The position numbers and the translations under genes were made by a program. From Dyella sp. ASV21 (GTDB lineage Bacteria; Pseudomonadota; Gammaproteobacteria; Xanthomonadales; Rhodanobacteraceae): a stretch of DNA of 53,734 nucleotides. The notes under the pieces are model-generated. The model saw only the letters and a list, made by a program, of their open reading frames with translations, was not told the origin of the DNA and searched no databases. The stretch is from contig NZ_JAELTT010000028.1 of assembly GCF_016428975.1 (NCBI RefSeq), forward strand, positions 1 to 53,734, written 5' to 3'. This document shows, in pieces, positions 1 to 7,083 of the stretch (the stretch's first letter is position 1; every line of letters starts with the position of its first letter).

Positions 1-955
1 CGCAGAAATAAACCGTGATGTCGGTGGCCAACGTGAAGCGCTGGTGTTGGGCCATCTCCGACCCTCTATCCCAAGTCAGCGATCGAAACAGCTCCTGCGG
101 AAGTTTGCGTGCGTGTTTGATCAACTGGTCGGTCACCGTTTGGCTATCCCGACTATCCACCTGCACCAGCATGACGAAGCGTGAGTGCCTCTCGACCAGC
201 GTGGCGATCTGGCTGTTCCTGCCGCCAAATAACAGATCGCCCTCCCAATGGCCTGGCACGGCCCGGTCCTCGACCTCGGCAGGACGCTCGCGGATCGAGA
301 TCGCATCGGTAATCTGCCCGTGGTCTGCCGTTTTCTGCGTATGGTGTCGCGAGCGGCGCATGGCTCGGGTGCGCCGCAAGTGCGCCAAAAGCTCTTTTTT
401 CAGCGCTCCGCGTGCCTGGATGAAGAGACTCCGGTCGATCGTTTCGTGCGACACCTGACGCGCCTCATTGCCCGGATATCGATGTTTGAGCCAGCCGGCA
501 ATCTGTTCCGGCGCCCATTGTTGCCGCAGCTTAGCGGCTACCAGGCGTGCCAGGACGCGATGACGGACTAGCTTGCATGCCTTGGGGCGTCGGGCGCGAT
601 CCCAGGCCTGCTGGTCAGCGCGGCTGGCTCGATAGTGATCCTTCCCACCGTTGCGGCGGATCTCCCGGCTGATGGTCGACGGCGCCCGATTCAGTCGCGT
701 GGCGACGGCACGGATCGACTGGCCTGCCATCAGCGCCCTGGATATCTCCTCGCGCTCGGCCAGCGTCAGCACTCGCGTCGAGCGGTGGCGCGCAGCGGGC
801 CGGATGCCACCGGTTTCCGACAGAATCCGACGTACCGACGAATGGTGTCGATCGAACGACCGGGCGATCTGATGAAGTGACTCGCCCCGTTGCCATCGAT
901 CCCACATCATCCCTATCTGGGTTTCGGTGTAACGCATCTTCGGTCGCTGGGACAT
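1..955 (-). CDS. IS30-family transposase, partial (C-terminus beyond window)
   Basis: The DDE transposase of the IS30 element cuts and joins the IS ends. The reading frame is open from the ATG at 955 to the window edge (about 318 residues seen). An N-terminal helix-turn-helix (YTETQIGMMWDRWQRGESLH) is followed by a second HTH-like stretch (LAEREEISRALMAGQSIRAV) and TISREIRRNGG, a hallmark of the family. The catalytic core is visible as GHWEGDLLFG (first Asp) and LTWDRGSEMAHH (second Asp); the Glu would lie past the edge. The frame has no stop or frameshift in the part seen, so the element may be intact and active. Confidence 0.93.
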   Translation of the reverse strand, partial: MSQRPKMRYTETQIGMMWDRWQRGESLHQIARSFDRHHSSVRRILSETGGIRPAARHRSTRVLTLAEREEISRALMAGQSIRAVATRLNRAPSTISREIRRNGGKDHYRASRADQQAWDRARRPKACKLVRHRVLARLVAAKLRQQWAPEQIAGWLKHRYPGNEARQVSHETIDRSLFIQARGALKKELLAHLRRTRAMRRSRHHTQKTADHGQITDAISIRERPAEVEDRAVPGHWEGDLLFGGRNSQIATLVERHSRFVMLVQVDSRDSQTVTDQLIKHARKLPQELFRSLTWDRGSEMAQHQRFTLATDITVYFC

Positions 956-1017
956 CTTGCAACACTCCCGCTGCTCGCGCAGTCTTTAGTGTGTTGCAAC
1001 GACCGGCTGAAACCGCA
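1..1017 (-). mobile_element. IS30-family insertion sequence, truncated by window start
   Basis: The element contains an IS30-type transposase and one visible terminal inverted repeat. Read inward from the outer tip at 1017, that end begins TGCGGTTTCAGCCGGTCGTT. It resembles the 27-bp ends of the small element at 3144-3384. The dinucleotide GT at 1018-1019, followed by CGGGAGCGGACCTT, is the right half of the palindrome family found elsewhere in this island. The element therefore interrupted one palindrome copy in its loop. The other end lies beyond the window, so the duplication cannot be confirmed on that side. Confidence 0.9.
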
Positions 1018-1033
1018 GTCGGGAGCGGACCTT
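1018..1033. repeat. Palindrome family copy 1, right half only (split by IS30)
   Basis: GTCGGGAGCGGACCTT matches the loop end and right arm of the intact copies at 2151-2180 and 2833-2862. The left half is separated from it by the IS30 element. The last bases overlap the stop codon of the gene at 1032-1364. Confidence 0.75.
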
Positions 1034-1364
1034 ACACTGCTTGTTCTACGCCCAAGAATCTAGGGTCTTTCGCCAGAGCTTGCGCAAGGTCGGACCAAAC
1101 CCCTTCAAACGCCGTTCCGTGGCTTTGAGCGCAGGTGTGTGCAGCGGAACGAGTGGCGGCAACGAAGGCCGAAAATGCCTCGACCGAGAGCTCCCGGAGA
1201 TCGACGAACATCATGCCCTCATGGTCATAAGGGCGATATGCATTCGCGAATTCCGCGTCAGCAGGATTTGCCATGGACAGACGTATTTCTTCAACCAAAT
1301 GGTCGAAGCTCGCCGAGCTCAACGGCAAACCTGCACCCTCTGAAATCAAGATCGTCCCGGCCAT
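1032..1364 (-). CDS. Hypothetical protein, 110 aa (island gene 1)
   Basis: No family is recognised. The protein is short, mildly acidic and without a signal peptide or membrane segment. It has a central NAYRPYDHEGMMFVDLRELS stretch and an alpha-helical C-terminal half. An AAGGGGGG Shine-Dalgarno-like run lies a few bases before the ATG at 1364, which supports a real, translated gene. It sits between palindrome copies 1 and 2, 28 bp downstream of copy 2, too close for an independent promoter of normal size, so it probably depends on transcription from upstream. Base composition is less GC-rich than the genes beyond 3.7 kb. Confidence 0.6.
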   Translation of the reverse strand: MAGTILISEGAGLPLSSASFDHLVEEIRLSMANPADAEFANAYRPYDHEGMMFVDLRELSVEAFSAFVAATRSAAHTCAQSHGTAFEGVWSDLAQALAKDPRFLGVEQAV

Positions 1365-1392
1365 CTATCCCCCCTTCCTCAAGCCCGCAAGA

Positions 1393-1420
1393 ATGTCCGC
1401 TTCGGGTCGGAAGTAGACAT
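1393..1420. repeat. Palindrome family copy 2
   Basis: Inverted arms ATGTCCGCTT (1393-1402) and AAGTAGACAT (1411-1420) flank the loop CGGGTCGG. The arms pair at 9 of 10 positions counting one G-T. It starts 17 bp past the stop of the 1437-2138 gene and ends 28 bp before the start of the 1032-1364 gene. Confidence 0.85.
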
Positions 1421-1436
1421 GTCGATCTATCACCAA

Positions 1437-2138
1437 CTACCTGCCATCACGGGCTAGTGACTCTGATGAATTCGTCTCTGGGGCCCGCGTAGCCTCCACC
1501 AATCCGACTGGGCTGTCGGCGTAAAGCAGTACCCACCGACGCGCAGGCATGCGCGCTCGTCGGTTGCCTATTCTCACCACTCCGGACACGTCGTCCTTTA
1601 ACTCCACAGCAACGTTTGGTGGGTCAAACCCACTTGCCAGAAGAACATCGCGACGACTTATTCCTTGTTCGCTCATCCATGCGGATCGGGAGACCCGCAA
1701 GTGTAAAGATCTTGCGATGGCGCTCTTTGGAATAACCCCTGAAATACGAACACATCCACCAATCCAAAGGGCATCACTACTGACCACATGGGGCATGGAT
1801 CGCAGCGTGCTTCGAACAGCCACCGCCCAACCAAGACTCAACAGATAAGTCGCGACGATGACCGCATGAATGATCATGGGATGGTTCGCGTGGGACAAGG
1901 CCACAACGATGAAGGACAGCGGAACATCGCCGATAAGCCCAATGAGAAAGATAGGCACAAGAATGCTGGTTAACGGACCATTGGCGACCGAAAAGAATTT
2001 GCCTGCCGGGTAGCCCGCAGCAACTAGAGCGCTGGGCCGCCGTTTACGCATGAGGATGGCGGCGAGTTCTTGCCAGAGGCTCGGGATGTGGGGGCTTGGC
2101 TTCAAGTAAATGATGTCCCTATCAACTGTTCTATCCAC
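1437..2138 (-). CDS. Hypothetical membrane protein, 233 aa (island gene 2)
   Basis: Function unknown. Two hydrophobic segments, at about residues 52-76 (SVANGPLTSILVPIFLIGLI and following) and 86-108 (HPMIIHAVIVATYLLSLGWA), predict an inner-membrane protein. A soluble C-terminal domain of about 120 residues contains basic patches such as RIGNRRARMPARR. The start taken is a GTG at 2138; no clear ribosome-binding site precedes it and palindrome copy 3 ends only 12 bp upstream. A later start is possible. It lies in the same orientation as its neighbours in the island and is visibly lower in GC. Confidence 0.6.
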   Translation of the reverse strand: MDRTVDRDIIYLKPSPHIPSLWQELAAILMRKRRPSALVAAGYPAGKFFSVANGPLTSILVPIFLIGLIGDVPLSFIVVALSHANHPMIIHAVIVATYLLSLGWAVAVRSTLRSMPHVVSSDALWIGGCVRISGVIPKSAIARSLHLRVSRSAWMSEQGISRRDVLLASGFDPPNVAVELKDDVSGVVRIGNRRARMPARRWVLLYADSPVGLVEATRAPETNSSESLARDGR

Positions 2139-2150
2139 TCAACGAGCGGA

Positions 2151-2180
2151 AAGGTCGGCTTCGGGTCGGAAGCGGACCTT
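2151..2180. repeat. Palindrome family copy 3
   Basis: Arms AAGGTCGGCTT (2151-2161) and AAGCGGACCTT (2170-2180) pair at 10 of 11 positions around the loop CGGGTCGG. The copy lies 12 bp past the stop of the 2193-2804 gene and 12 bp before the GTG start of the next gene. It is one of the two intact copies that define the family. Confidence 0.9.
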
Positions 2181-2192
2181 GTCACAAGGCAA

Positions 2193-2804
2193 TTAGACCG
2201 CACTCGCCTCCTTGCCGGTAATTGCATTGAAGGCCAAGCGCGCTCTGGACCTAAGATTCTCCTGACCGCTCCACGTCCTGATGAACTTTTCGATGGCCGG
2301 GACCGCATAAGTCGCGGGCGGGCCGATTTCTTCGAGCGCAAATAGGGCATTGAAGACCACGTCAGGTCTATCGGAGACCAGACGTTCAGCCAGTGCCGGC
2401 ACCACTGAGGGCACAAGCTCTTTGGCGCGGTAGTAATCCCACATGCCTGCATCTTCCCAAACGAAGTCGGTATAGGCCCTGGTTACGTGGCTGCAATAGT
2501 TCATATACCGAGCATGGCTGTTGGTCGAACGCAGCAGGTCAAATCTCTCCCGGACTGCCCGAAGGACTTCAGGCCACCTAAGTTCACGCATGCAAAACGG
2601 AACCAGCTCTGGCGGCGATAGAAGGTCCCACGTAGCCATACGGACGAACTGCTCCTCGAAGAACTTTTGTTTCGCCGGGTGGTTCCGAACAAGCCCAAGT
2701 ATTTGGACTAGCAGCGGCTCCATGGGGCGTACGTCGCCCAGGTGCTCGTCATCGGCTCGAATGACCGCCAGTCTTAGCGCCTCGAACTCATCTTCCACCG
2801 ACAT
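2193..2804 (-). CDS. Hypothetical HEAT-repeat-like protein, 203 aa (island gene 3)
   Basis: The protein is rich in alpha-helix. The C-terminal part (LVPSVVPALAERLVSDRPDV, then FNALFALEEIGPPATYAVPA) has the paired-helix pattern of HEAT repeats, which usually serve as protein-binding surfaces; the role here is unknown. No signal peptide or membrane segment is present. An AGGGGGA ribosome-binding site lies just before the ATG at 2804. Palindrome copies flank the gene on both sides, copy 3 after the stop and copy 4 28 bp before the start. Confidence 0.65.
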   Translation of the reverse strand: MSVEDEFEALRLAVIRADDEHLGDVRPMEPLLVQILGLVRNHPAKQKFFEEQFVRMATWDLLSPPELVPFCMRELRWPEVLRAVRERFDLLRSTNSHARYMNYCSHVTRAYTDFVWEDAGMWDYYRAKELVPSVVPALAERLVSDRPDVVFNALFALEEIGPPATYAVPAIEKFIRTWSGQENLRSRARLAFNAITGKEASAV

Positions 2805-2832
2805 GCGAATCCCCCTGGAACGTGACTTCTGT

Positions 2833-2862
2833 AAGGTCTGCTACGGGTCGCAAGCGGACCTT
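2833..2862. repeat. Palindrome family copy 4
   Basis: Arms AAGGTCTGCT and AGCGGACCTT surround a central ACGGGTCGC segment. The copy abuts the stop codon of the 2863-3081 gene directly, with no spacer, so on the coding strand the hairpin forms immediately after translation ends. Confidence 0.87.
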
Positions 2863-3081
2863 TCAGCGAAGATATTTCCAGACTATCGGCGCACACACCA
2901 GATATAGCGGTAGGAACATATAGCCCCGCCCCTCGAATGAAAGATCAAAGAGCCTATGACCCACAAACGGCATTGCTACGAGGGCGACAAGCATCCAGAG
3001 CGCAAATCCCGCTGCCTGGCACGCGAAGACAAACTTGACGTACCACCACCAGCCCCGTCGGCTACCGGTTGTCATTTCCAT
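2863..3081 (-). CDS. Small two-helix membrane protein, 72 aa (island gene 4)
   Basis: No family is recognised. After a short basic, Trp-rich N-terminus (SRRGWWWYVKF), two membrane helices are evident at about residues 14-40 and 52-69, with the sequence ending in a positively charged KYLR. A clear AAGGAG Shine-Dalgarno lies about 12 bp before the ATG at 3081. The gene is followed at once by palindrome copy 4 and preceded by the disrupted copy 5. Being the most upstream gene of the island series in the direction of transcription, it is the likeliest to be near a promoter. Confidence 0.6.
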   Translation of the reverse strand: MEMTTGSRRGWWWYVKFVFACQAAGFALWMLVALVAMPFVGHRLFDLSFEGRGYMFLPLYLVCAPIVWKYLR

Positions 3082-3128
3082 TGTCTCTAAAATCTCCTTC
3101 TCTGCGGTCGGACAAGAGCCCTCGTGGT

Positions 3129-3400
3129 AGGCCTGCTTCGGGTTGCAATTTCAACCGGTCAACGCAACACCCCGACACTGTGTCAGCAGAAGGTGCGTTG
3201 CGCCGGCATCCAGGTTCAGATTCATCGCTCGCTGGCCAGCAGGCTGGAAGTACCTTAAATCCACGGGTAATCCGACCTATTGGCACAGCAGGATCGTTAG
3301 AGAGGTTGCCAAGAATGAGTAGAGTATTGATATTCCACGAAAAACGATTTCATTAAAGTGTTGCGTTGACCGGTTGAATCCGCAGTCGAAAGCAGACCTT
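3129..3400. repeat. Palindrome family copy 5, split by the MITE-like element
   Basis: Left half AGGCCTGCTTCGGGT (3129-3143) and right half GTCGAAAGCAGACCTT (3385-3400) are separated by 241 bp. Removing the insert and one copy of the GT border restores a hairpin with arms AGGCCTGCTT and AAGCAGACCT around the usual CGGGTCG loop. Confidence 0.85.
3144..3384. mobile_element. MITE-like non-coding element with IS30-type ends
   Basis: The 241-bp element has 27-bp terminal inverted repeats (left 3144-3170, right 3358-3384) that match at 24 positions, including a perfect TCAACCGGTCAACGCAACAC core. It is bordered on each side by GT (3142-3143 and 3385-3386), consistent with a 2-bp target duplication. 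The interior has no convincing gene and no visible transposase remnant. Its ends are related but not identical to those of the IS30 element at the window start, so an IS30-family transposase is the probable mobiliser. Confidence 0.82.
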
Positions 3401-3706
3401 GTCAGAATCATAGCCACACGCGCCTCTCGCACCCATGGTCAGCACCAGCTGGGGGCCAGCCCCTGCCGGAATCGATGTTCAACCCGACCGGAATCCGCAA
3501 TGGGTGTGACCGCATCCCTTCCCCCGTTCTGGCGTGACCCAACACTGTCCGCCGTCAGCCGCACGCGGACATGAGCGAATGATCTAGCCACACAAAGTCA
3601 CCCGTGTAGCCCAAACACTCGCCGCTCTATGGACAAGGTGAACTATGTGCGTGATGGGGCGTCTGGCCTGAGTCAGGGAACCATGGTCACGACGTAGCAA
3701 CCACGC
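3401..3706. other. Gene-free stretch between the island and the chromosome
   Basis: About 300 bp without a supportable gene. A weak inverted pair TGTCCGC/GCGGACA (3546-3552 and 3565-3571) may be a worn relative of the palindrome family. Any promoter for the four minus-strand island genes would most naturally lie here or within the MITE, but I cannot point to clear -35 and -10 boxes. Confidence 0.45.
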
Positions 3707-4807
3707 TCATTGCCGCTCGGCGCTCGAGGGCTCCCCTGGCGGTAACGGCTCGGCAGCCGCGCGCTTGGGCGTATCGAGAGGGCACCATGTCTTGAGGCGC
3801 TTGCCCGCACGATACAAATCGATGCATTCACGCATCTCGGCCTTGAAGGCGAGATCGGGCGTGTCGATCGGGCAGCCATACGGCAATGGGTTACCCTCCT
3901 TGTACTCACTGATACAGCGCGAGAGTGGCGGCGCCTTGGTGGTGTCCGGGTTACCGGCCAAGGGGGCCGGTGGCAGATTGAGGCGTTCGTCGCGATCCAT
4001 GGGCGAAGCGGGCGGGGGTGGTGCACTGCATAGCGGGTTGGCCGCCGTGCTTTTCTTATCAGGGTCGCAGATGCTTTTGGCAATCGCCTTGATCGCATCG
4101 CCCACATGTCGCCCTACCGCACCACCGGCCGTTTCGTTCGGCGGCGGGAAGTACTTTTCGAAGCGGGTGGCCTTGTACTGCATCCGGTTGCTGTCGTGCT
4201 GCATGATCTGCCGATCGTCCGCCGACTTGGCTTGCCCGGCGACGGTGCTTGCTGACGCCGGCATCGAGGTTTCCGTCGAGGGCAGCCGGATCGAACCACC
4301 TTTCGAATACAAGTTCAGCGCGGAGGGCGTGGCGGCGGAGCTCGCAGGCGCAGGGGGTGCCTGGTGGTCTTGCACCACCATGGCGTCACGACGAGGCTTC
4401 TCCGGGGGCGCCGGGCTGGCGCGGGCCGTCAACACCTGTCGCGACGGCACCCGCTGACTCATCGGCGTCGGCGGCTGAGGTGGCACAGGTGGCTCAGGTG
4501 GATGTGCAGCGCGCGGCCCACTGGGGTGATCGATCAGACGCACGATCAAGGCGTGATCCCGATCGGTATCGGTATGCATCACCGCCGCAGACAGTGTCCC
4601 GGGCTGCATTTCGCGCCATAGCGCCACGGCGAACAGCGCATGCAGTATCACGACAAAAGCCAGTACCAGCGCCAGTACTGGCTGGGCTAACGGCGCCTGT
4701 CGCCAACGCCTGCGACCCAATGTTGCACGCGTCTCACTGTCGAGTAATGCCAGGCCACGCCCACCATCCCACTCGCTTCGATGCTGGACCTGCCCGGAAC
4801 GCTCCAT
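3707..4807 (-). CDS. Proline-rich membrane-anchored periplasmic protein, 366 aa
   Basis: Function unknown. The layout is a cytoplasmic N-terminus of about 38 residues, one membrane helix (LAQPVLALVLAFVVILHALF, about 39-62), a long Pro/Ala-rich periplasmic linker (about 95-160), and a Cys-containing C-terminal region. That region has two related motifs, YGCPIDTPD and TWCPLDTPK, with further Cys residues (CISEYKEG, RECIDLYRAGKR) that could form disulfides. The architecture recalls TonB or TolA, but no TonB C-terminal domain is seen. A GGGG ribosome-binding site precedes the ATG at 4807. Probably monocistronic. Confidence 0.75.
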   Translation of the reverse strand: MERSGQVQHRSEWDGGRGLALLDSETRATLGRRRWRQAPLAQPVLALVLAFVVILHALFAVALWREMQPGTLSAAVMHTDTDRDHALIVRLIDHPSGPRAAHPPEPPVPPQPPTPMSQRVPSRQVLTARASPAPPEKPRRDAMVVQDHQAPPAPASSAATPSALNLYSKGGSIRLPSTETSMPASASTVAGQAKSADDRQIMQHDSNRMQYKATRFEKYFPPPNETAGGAVGRHVGDAIKAIAKSICDPDKKSTAANPLCSAPPPPASPMDRDERLNLPPAPLAGNPDTTKAPPLSRCISEYKEGNPLPYGCPIDTPDLAFKAEMRECIDLYRAGKRLKTWCPLDTPKRAAAEPLPPGEPSSAERQ

Positions 4808-5031
4808 TACACCCCTGATTCAAACCAATACCCCAACGGAACATGCGCATATCGTCAGCGCACGTTACGACCAGCCTGAATAGACACGTACTTTCCATCA
4901 GGGTTCCCCTCATTCCAGGCCAGCGAAAATGGCGGAACGGACGCCGCCTGCGCCTTGACAGTGCCACGACGCGGCCCAGGGTCGCCGATTTGCGCAAGCA
5001 GACTCGGCAGTGCCGCTCGATACCGCCTTGG

Positions 5032-5517
5032 CTAGGGATCAGCGGAATCGGCGGCTGAAATAGCCGATGCCGCGACGTAGGCGGCGACGGCAAGCTGCGA
5101 CATGACACTGCCAGCCACACGCGATGTCTCCTCGCCAGCAGCCGCAGTCAACTGGACCCGCGCCCGCTCCCAGACAGCCGTGGATTCGGCCATCAGCCGG
5201 CGCCCCGCACGGGTAAGAGCCAGGCGCTTACCCGCACGGCCCTGCCCGCCATCGTTGCGTACGAGCCCCCTCTGCTCGAGGCTCTTCACGCCGCGGCTGA
5301 GCGTGGTGGCGTCTACTCCGGCCCGCGCTGCCAGCTCAGCGATCGTTGGCTCGTGGCTGCCGCCAACACCCACCAAAAGGCTGAACTGCTCCGCAGTGAT
5401 CCCCAAGGGCCGAAAGCAGGCGTTGTAGTAACGCGTAAGCGCACGCGCGGTGACCCGGGCCTGGAAGGCCGGGCATTCGGTTTCGATGCGGCGGTAGAGA
5501 TCAGAAGCCTCGGTCAT
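5032..5517 (-). CDS. MarR-family transcriptional regulator, 161 aa
   Basis: A dimeric winged-helix repressor of the MarR/DUF24 type. The helix-turn-helix is seen in PTIAELAARAGVDATTLSRG with the following KSLEQRGLVRNDGGQGRAGK wing, and ITAEQFSLLVGVGG forms the preceding helix. An upstream in-frame start at 5565 exists, but it would run through the operator palindrome, so the ATG at 5517 (MTEASDLYRRIE) is preferred. It is divergent from the DUF1330 gene and very likely controls it and itself through the palindrome between them. The inducer is unknown. Confidence 0.9.
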   Translation of the reverse strand: MTEASDLYRRIETECPAFQARVTARALTRYYNACFRPLGITAEQFSLLVGVGGSHEPTIAELAARAGVDATTLSRGVKSLEQRGLVRNDGGQGRAGKRLALTRAGRRLMAESTAVWERARVQLTAAAGEETSRVAGSVMSQLAVAAYVAASAISAADSADP

Positions 5518-5545
5518 TGCGGGTCTCGACAAGCGCGAAACCGAA

Positions 5546-5567
5546 TAATACTGTATATGCAGCATTA
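5546..5567. promoter_or_regulatory. Candidate MarR operator
   Basis: Inverted half-sites TAATACTG (5546-5553) and CAGCATTA (5560-5567) lie around TATATG, pairing at 9 of 11 positions in the 22-bp site. It lies in the 65-bp gap between the divergent MarR and DUF1330 genes, the classic place for a MarR-family operator covering both promoters. Confidence 0.6.
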
Positions 5568-5582
5568 GTAGCGGGGCGCGTC

Positions 5583-5873
5583 ATGACGGCCTATGTCCAC
5601 GTCAATCTGCGTATAAAAGACCCAGCCAGGCAAGCCGCACTGGCGCCGCTTTTTCAGGCGGCGCTGCAGGCAGCAGGCGGACGCATCCTCCACTTCGGGC
5701 CCGTGGCCAAGGTATTGGAAGGGGACGTGGCACCCCTGCCCATGGCCGGCATCTTTGAATTCGCGACATTGGCCGACGCTCTGGCGTTCTATCAGTCACC
5801 GGAGTATGCGCCGATCAAACGGGAACGCGATGCGGCGCAGGAAGCACGCATGTTCATCGTCGACGCGGGCTGA
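5583..5873 (+). CDS. DUF1330-like / dimeric alpha-beta barrel protein, 96 aa
   Basis: A small protein of the DUF1330 type, members of the dimeric alpha/beta barrel (ferredoxin-like) fold with undefined enzymatic roles. Recognisable features are the opening strand AYVHVNLRI, the central GPVAKVLEGDVAPLPMAGIF and the helix LADALAFYQSPEYAPIKRER, which matches the family signature of a Tyr-containing segment after SPEY. The ATG at 5583 is chosen over upstream in-frame codons because it starts at the conserved first strand and clears the operator. Probably regulated by the divergent MarR protein. Confidence 0.8.
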   Translation: MTAYVHVNLRIKDPARQAALAPLFQAALQAAGGRILHFGPVAKVLEGDVAPLPMAGIFEFATLADALAFYQSPEYAPIKRERDAAQEARMFIVDAG

Positions 5874-6095
5874 GCGGCCCCAAGATCGCAATCGCCTGGA
5901 TAGGGACGAAGCCCGCCGCGCTTGCGATCTTCCTACCGAGCATTGAAAAACCGGACCGAGAGCCTAGTGCCAACTCGCCGTCATTCAGTGCCATACCAGG
6001 TTCATTGCCACGCTAAGCCAGCGATTGCCGGCTTATGTTGATGGCCATTCGATTCGCTATGCGCGCTAAAACTAGAGAGCCGATAACGGCGCACC

Positions 6096-6878
6096 CTAGG
6101 GGACCAAGCGATACTGACCATCGTCAAATATCACCGGAATAAAAGCATAGCGGAGCGGAGCGCTATCGGGCGAAGGAGCAGAACCCACCCGATACCCCAT
6201 GAGGATGTTGCGTAGCTTGTTCCCCAACCTGATATCCGGCGTTGCATCCAACAATAGGACCTCTTTCACGGTGCCTTCGGGCCCGAATCCCACGAGGTAA
6301 TCGGCAAAGCCGGAAGACAGGGCGCCTGATGTCACATAGGTGGCTCCCGAGTGGCGAGGTATGTAGACGGGAACCATATCCGCGGCAACCTCGTTGGCGC
6401 TCGACGCGCCTGATCGTACCGAGCTGTCATAAGCCTCAATGAAGGCATGGAGATGATCGACTACGTCTTGAAGTTGCGCATTCTGGATACCCTGCGTTTC
6501 CAGTCGATGCTCCGTAGGCTGCGGTGTAATGGTCATCGCCTTAAGCTTGTCGAATGCTTCAAAGCGGAGCCAGACGCCCATGGGCACCACGACGGGTTCA
6601 TGCGCGCCGAGAAAGAACCGCGCTTCCCGGCCATGTAACAGCAGCACAGCGGTGGTTGTTCCCTCCAACACCATGACCACTTCGTCGCCGTTGGGGTGAC
6701 GCTCCCATTCGCTTGAGCCGGAGTGGTAGCTCACATACACCGCTCCACCGCGATACGGTGTGACCTCGACGAATGTCTCGCTTTCGTTCTGCCTAAACAC
6801 CATTTCCGGTGATCGGTTCGGCAGGAGCTTCTGGCGCGAGACGCGCCAGACAGACGACGCCGACGTACGAGAAACCAT
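6096..6878 (-). CDS. Cupin-domain protein with an unassigned C-terminal domain, 260 aa
   Basis: The N-terminal half holds a single cupin barrel. SSEWERHPNGDEVVMVLEG carries the His and Glu/Asp metal-ligand pattern, and AHEPVVVPMGVWLRFEAF gives the second motif without the usual His. The C-terminal third (FADYLVGFGPEGTVKEVLLL and the closing RYAFIPVIFDDGQ) weakly resembles the fold pattern of a TonB C-terminal domain, but this is only a visual impression. Enzyme activity is unknown. The start is uncertain: 6878 gives a small N-terminal extension, 6803 (MVFRQNES) is an alternative, and neither has a strong ribosome-binding site. The gene is divergent from glk. Confidence 0.7.
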   Translation of the reverse strand: MVSRTSASSVWRVSRQKLLPNRSPEMVFRQNESETFVEVTPYRGGAVYVSYHSGSSEWERHPNGDEVVMVLEGTTTAVLLLHGREARFFLGAHEPVVVPMGVWLRFEAFDKLKAMTITPQPTEHRLETQGIQNAQLQDVVDHLHAFIEAYDSSVRSGASSANEVAADMVPVYIPRHSGATYVTSGALSSGFADYLVGFGPEGTVKEVLLLDATPDIRLGNKLRNILMGYRVGSAPSPDSAPLRYAFIPVIFDDGQYRLVP

Positions 6879-7014
6879 CTCAAAAGTGCCCCAGACCGCC
6901 AGTCCTTGGCTTGCCGAACGGCGGGCGGCGCGGACCATCAAGGGCCTTACCACGCGAGCCAGCAGACACCCCGGCACGGAGCCGGTGCCTTTTCCGCCCA
7001 TGTTGCGCCACGCC

Positions 7015-7030
7015 TTGACACCGGTGTCAA
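7015..7030. promoter_or_regulatory. Perfect palindromic operator upstream of glk (LacI-family type)
   Basis: TTGACACCGGTGTCAA is a perfect 16-bp palindrome 54 bp before the glk start, with the central CG typical of LacI-family operators. Its first six bases read as a -35 hexamer (TTGACA), so bound repressor would block RNA polymerase. The natural regulator is the LacI-family protein at 18137-19144. That link is inference. Confidence 0.75.
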
Positions 7031-7083
7031 TTACATTACACGCTGATAACGGTTCCGAGGCGAGGGGTGCGCTGGACGTGGCA

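Noticed and set aside
3062-3286. Minus-strand open frame of 74 codons overlapping the MITE end
   Set aside because: It crosses the inverted repeat of the MITE and overlaps the small membrane protein gene; composition is not protein-like.
1018-3400. Standard integron attC cassettes
   Set aside because: The palindromes are about 30 bp and lack recognisable R' and R'' core sites (GTTRRRY / RYYYAAC), and no integrase gene is visible.
3546-3571. Inverted pair TGTCCGC/GCGGACA as a sixth palindrome copy
   Set aside because: The arms fit, but the loop is 12 bases and lacks the CGGGTCGG core shared by the other copies.
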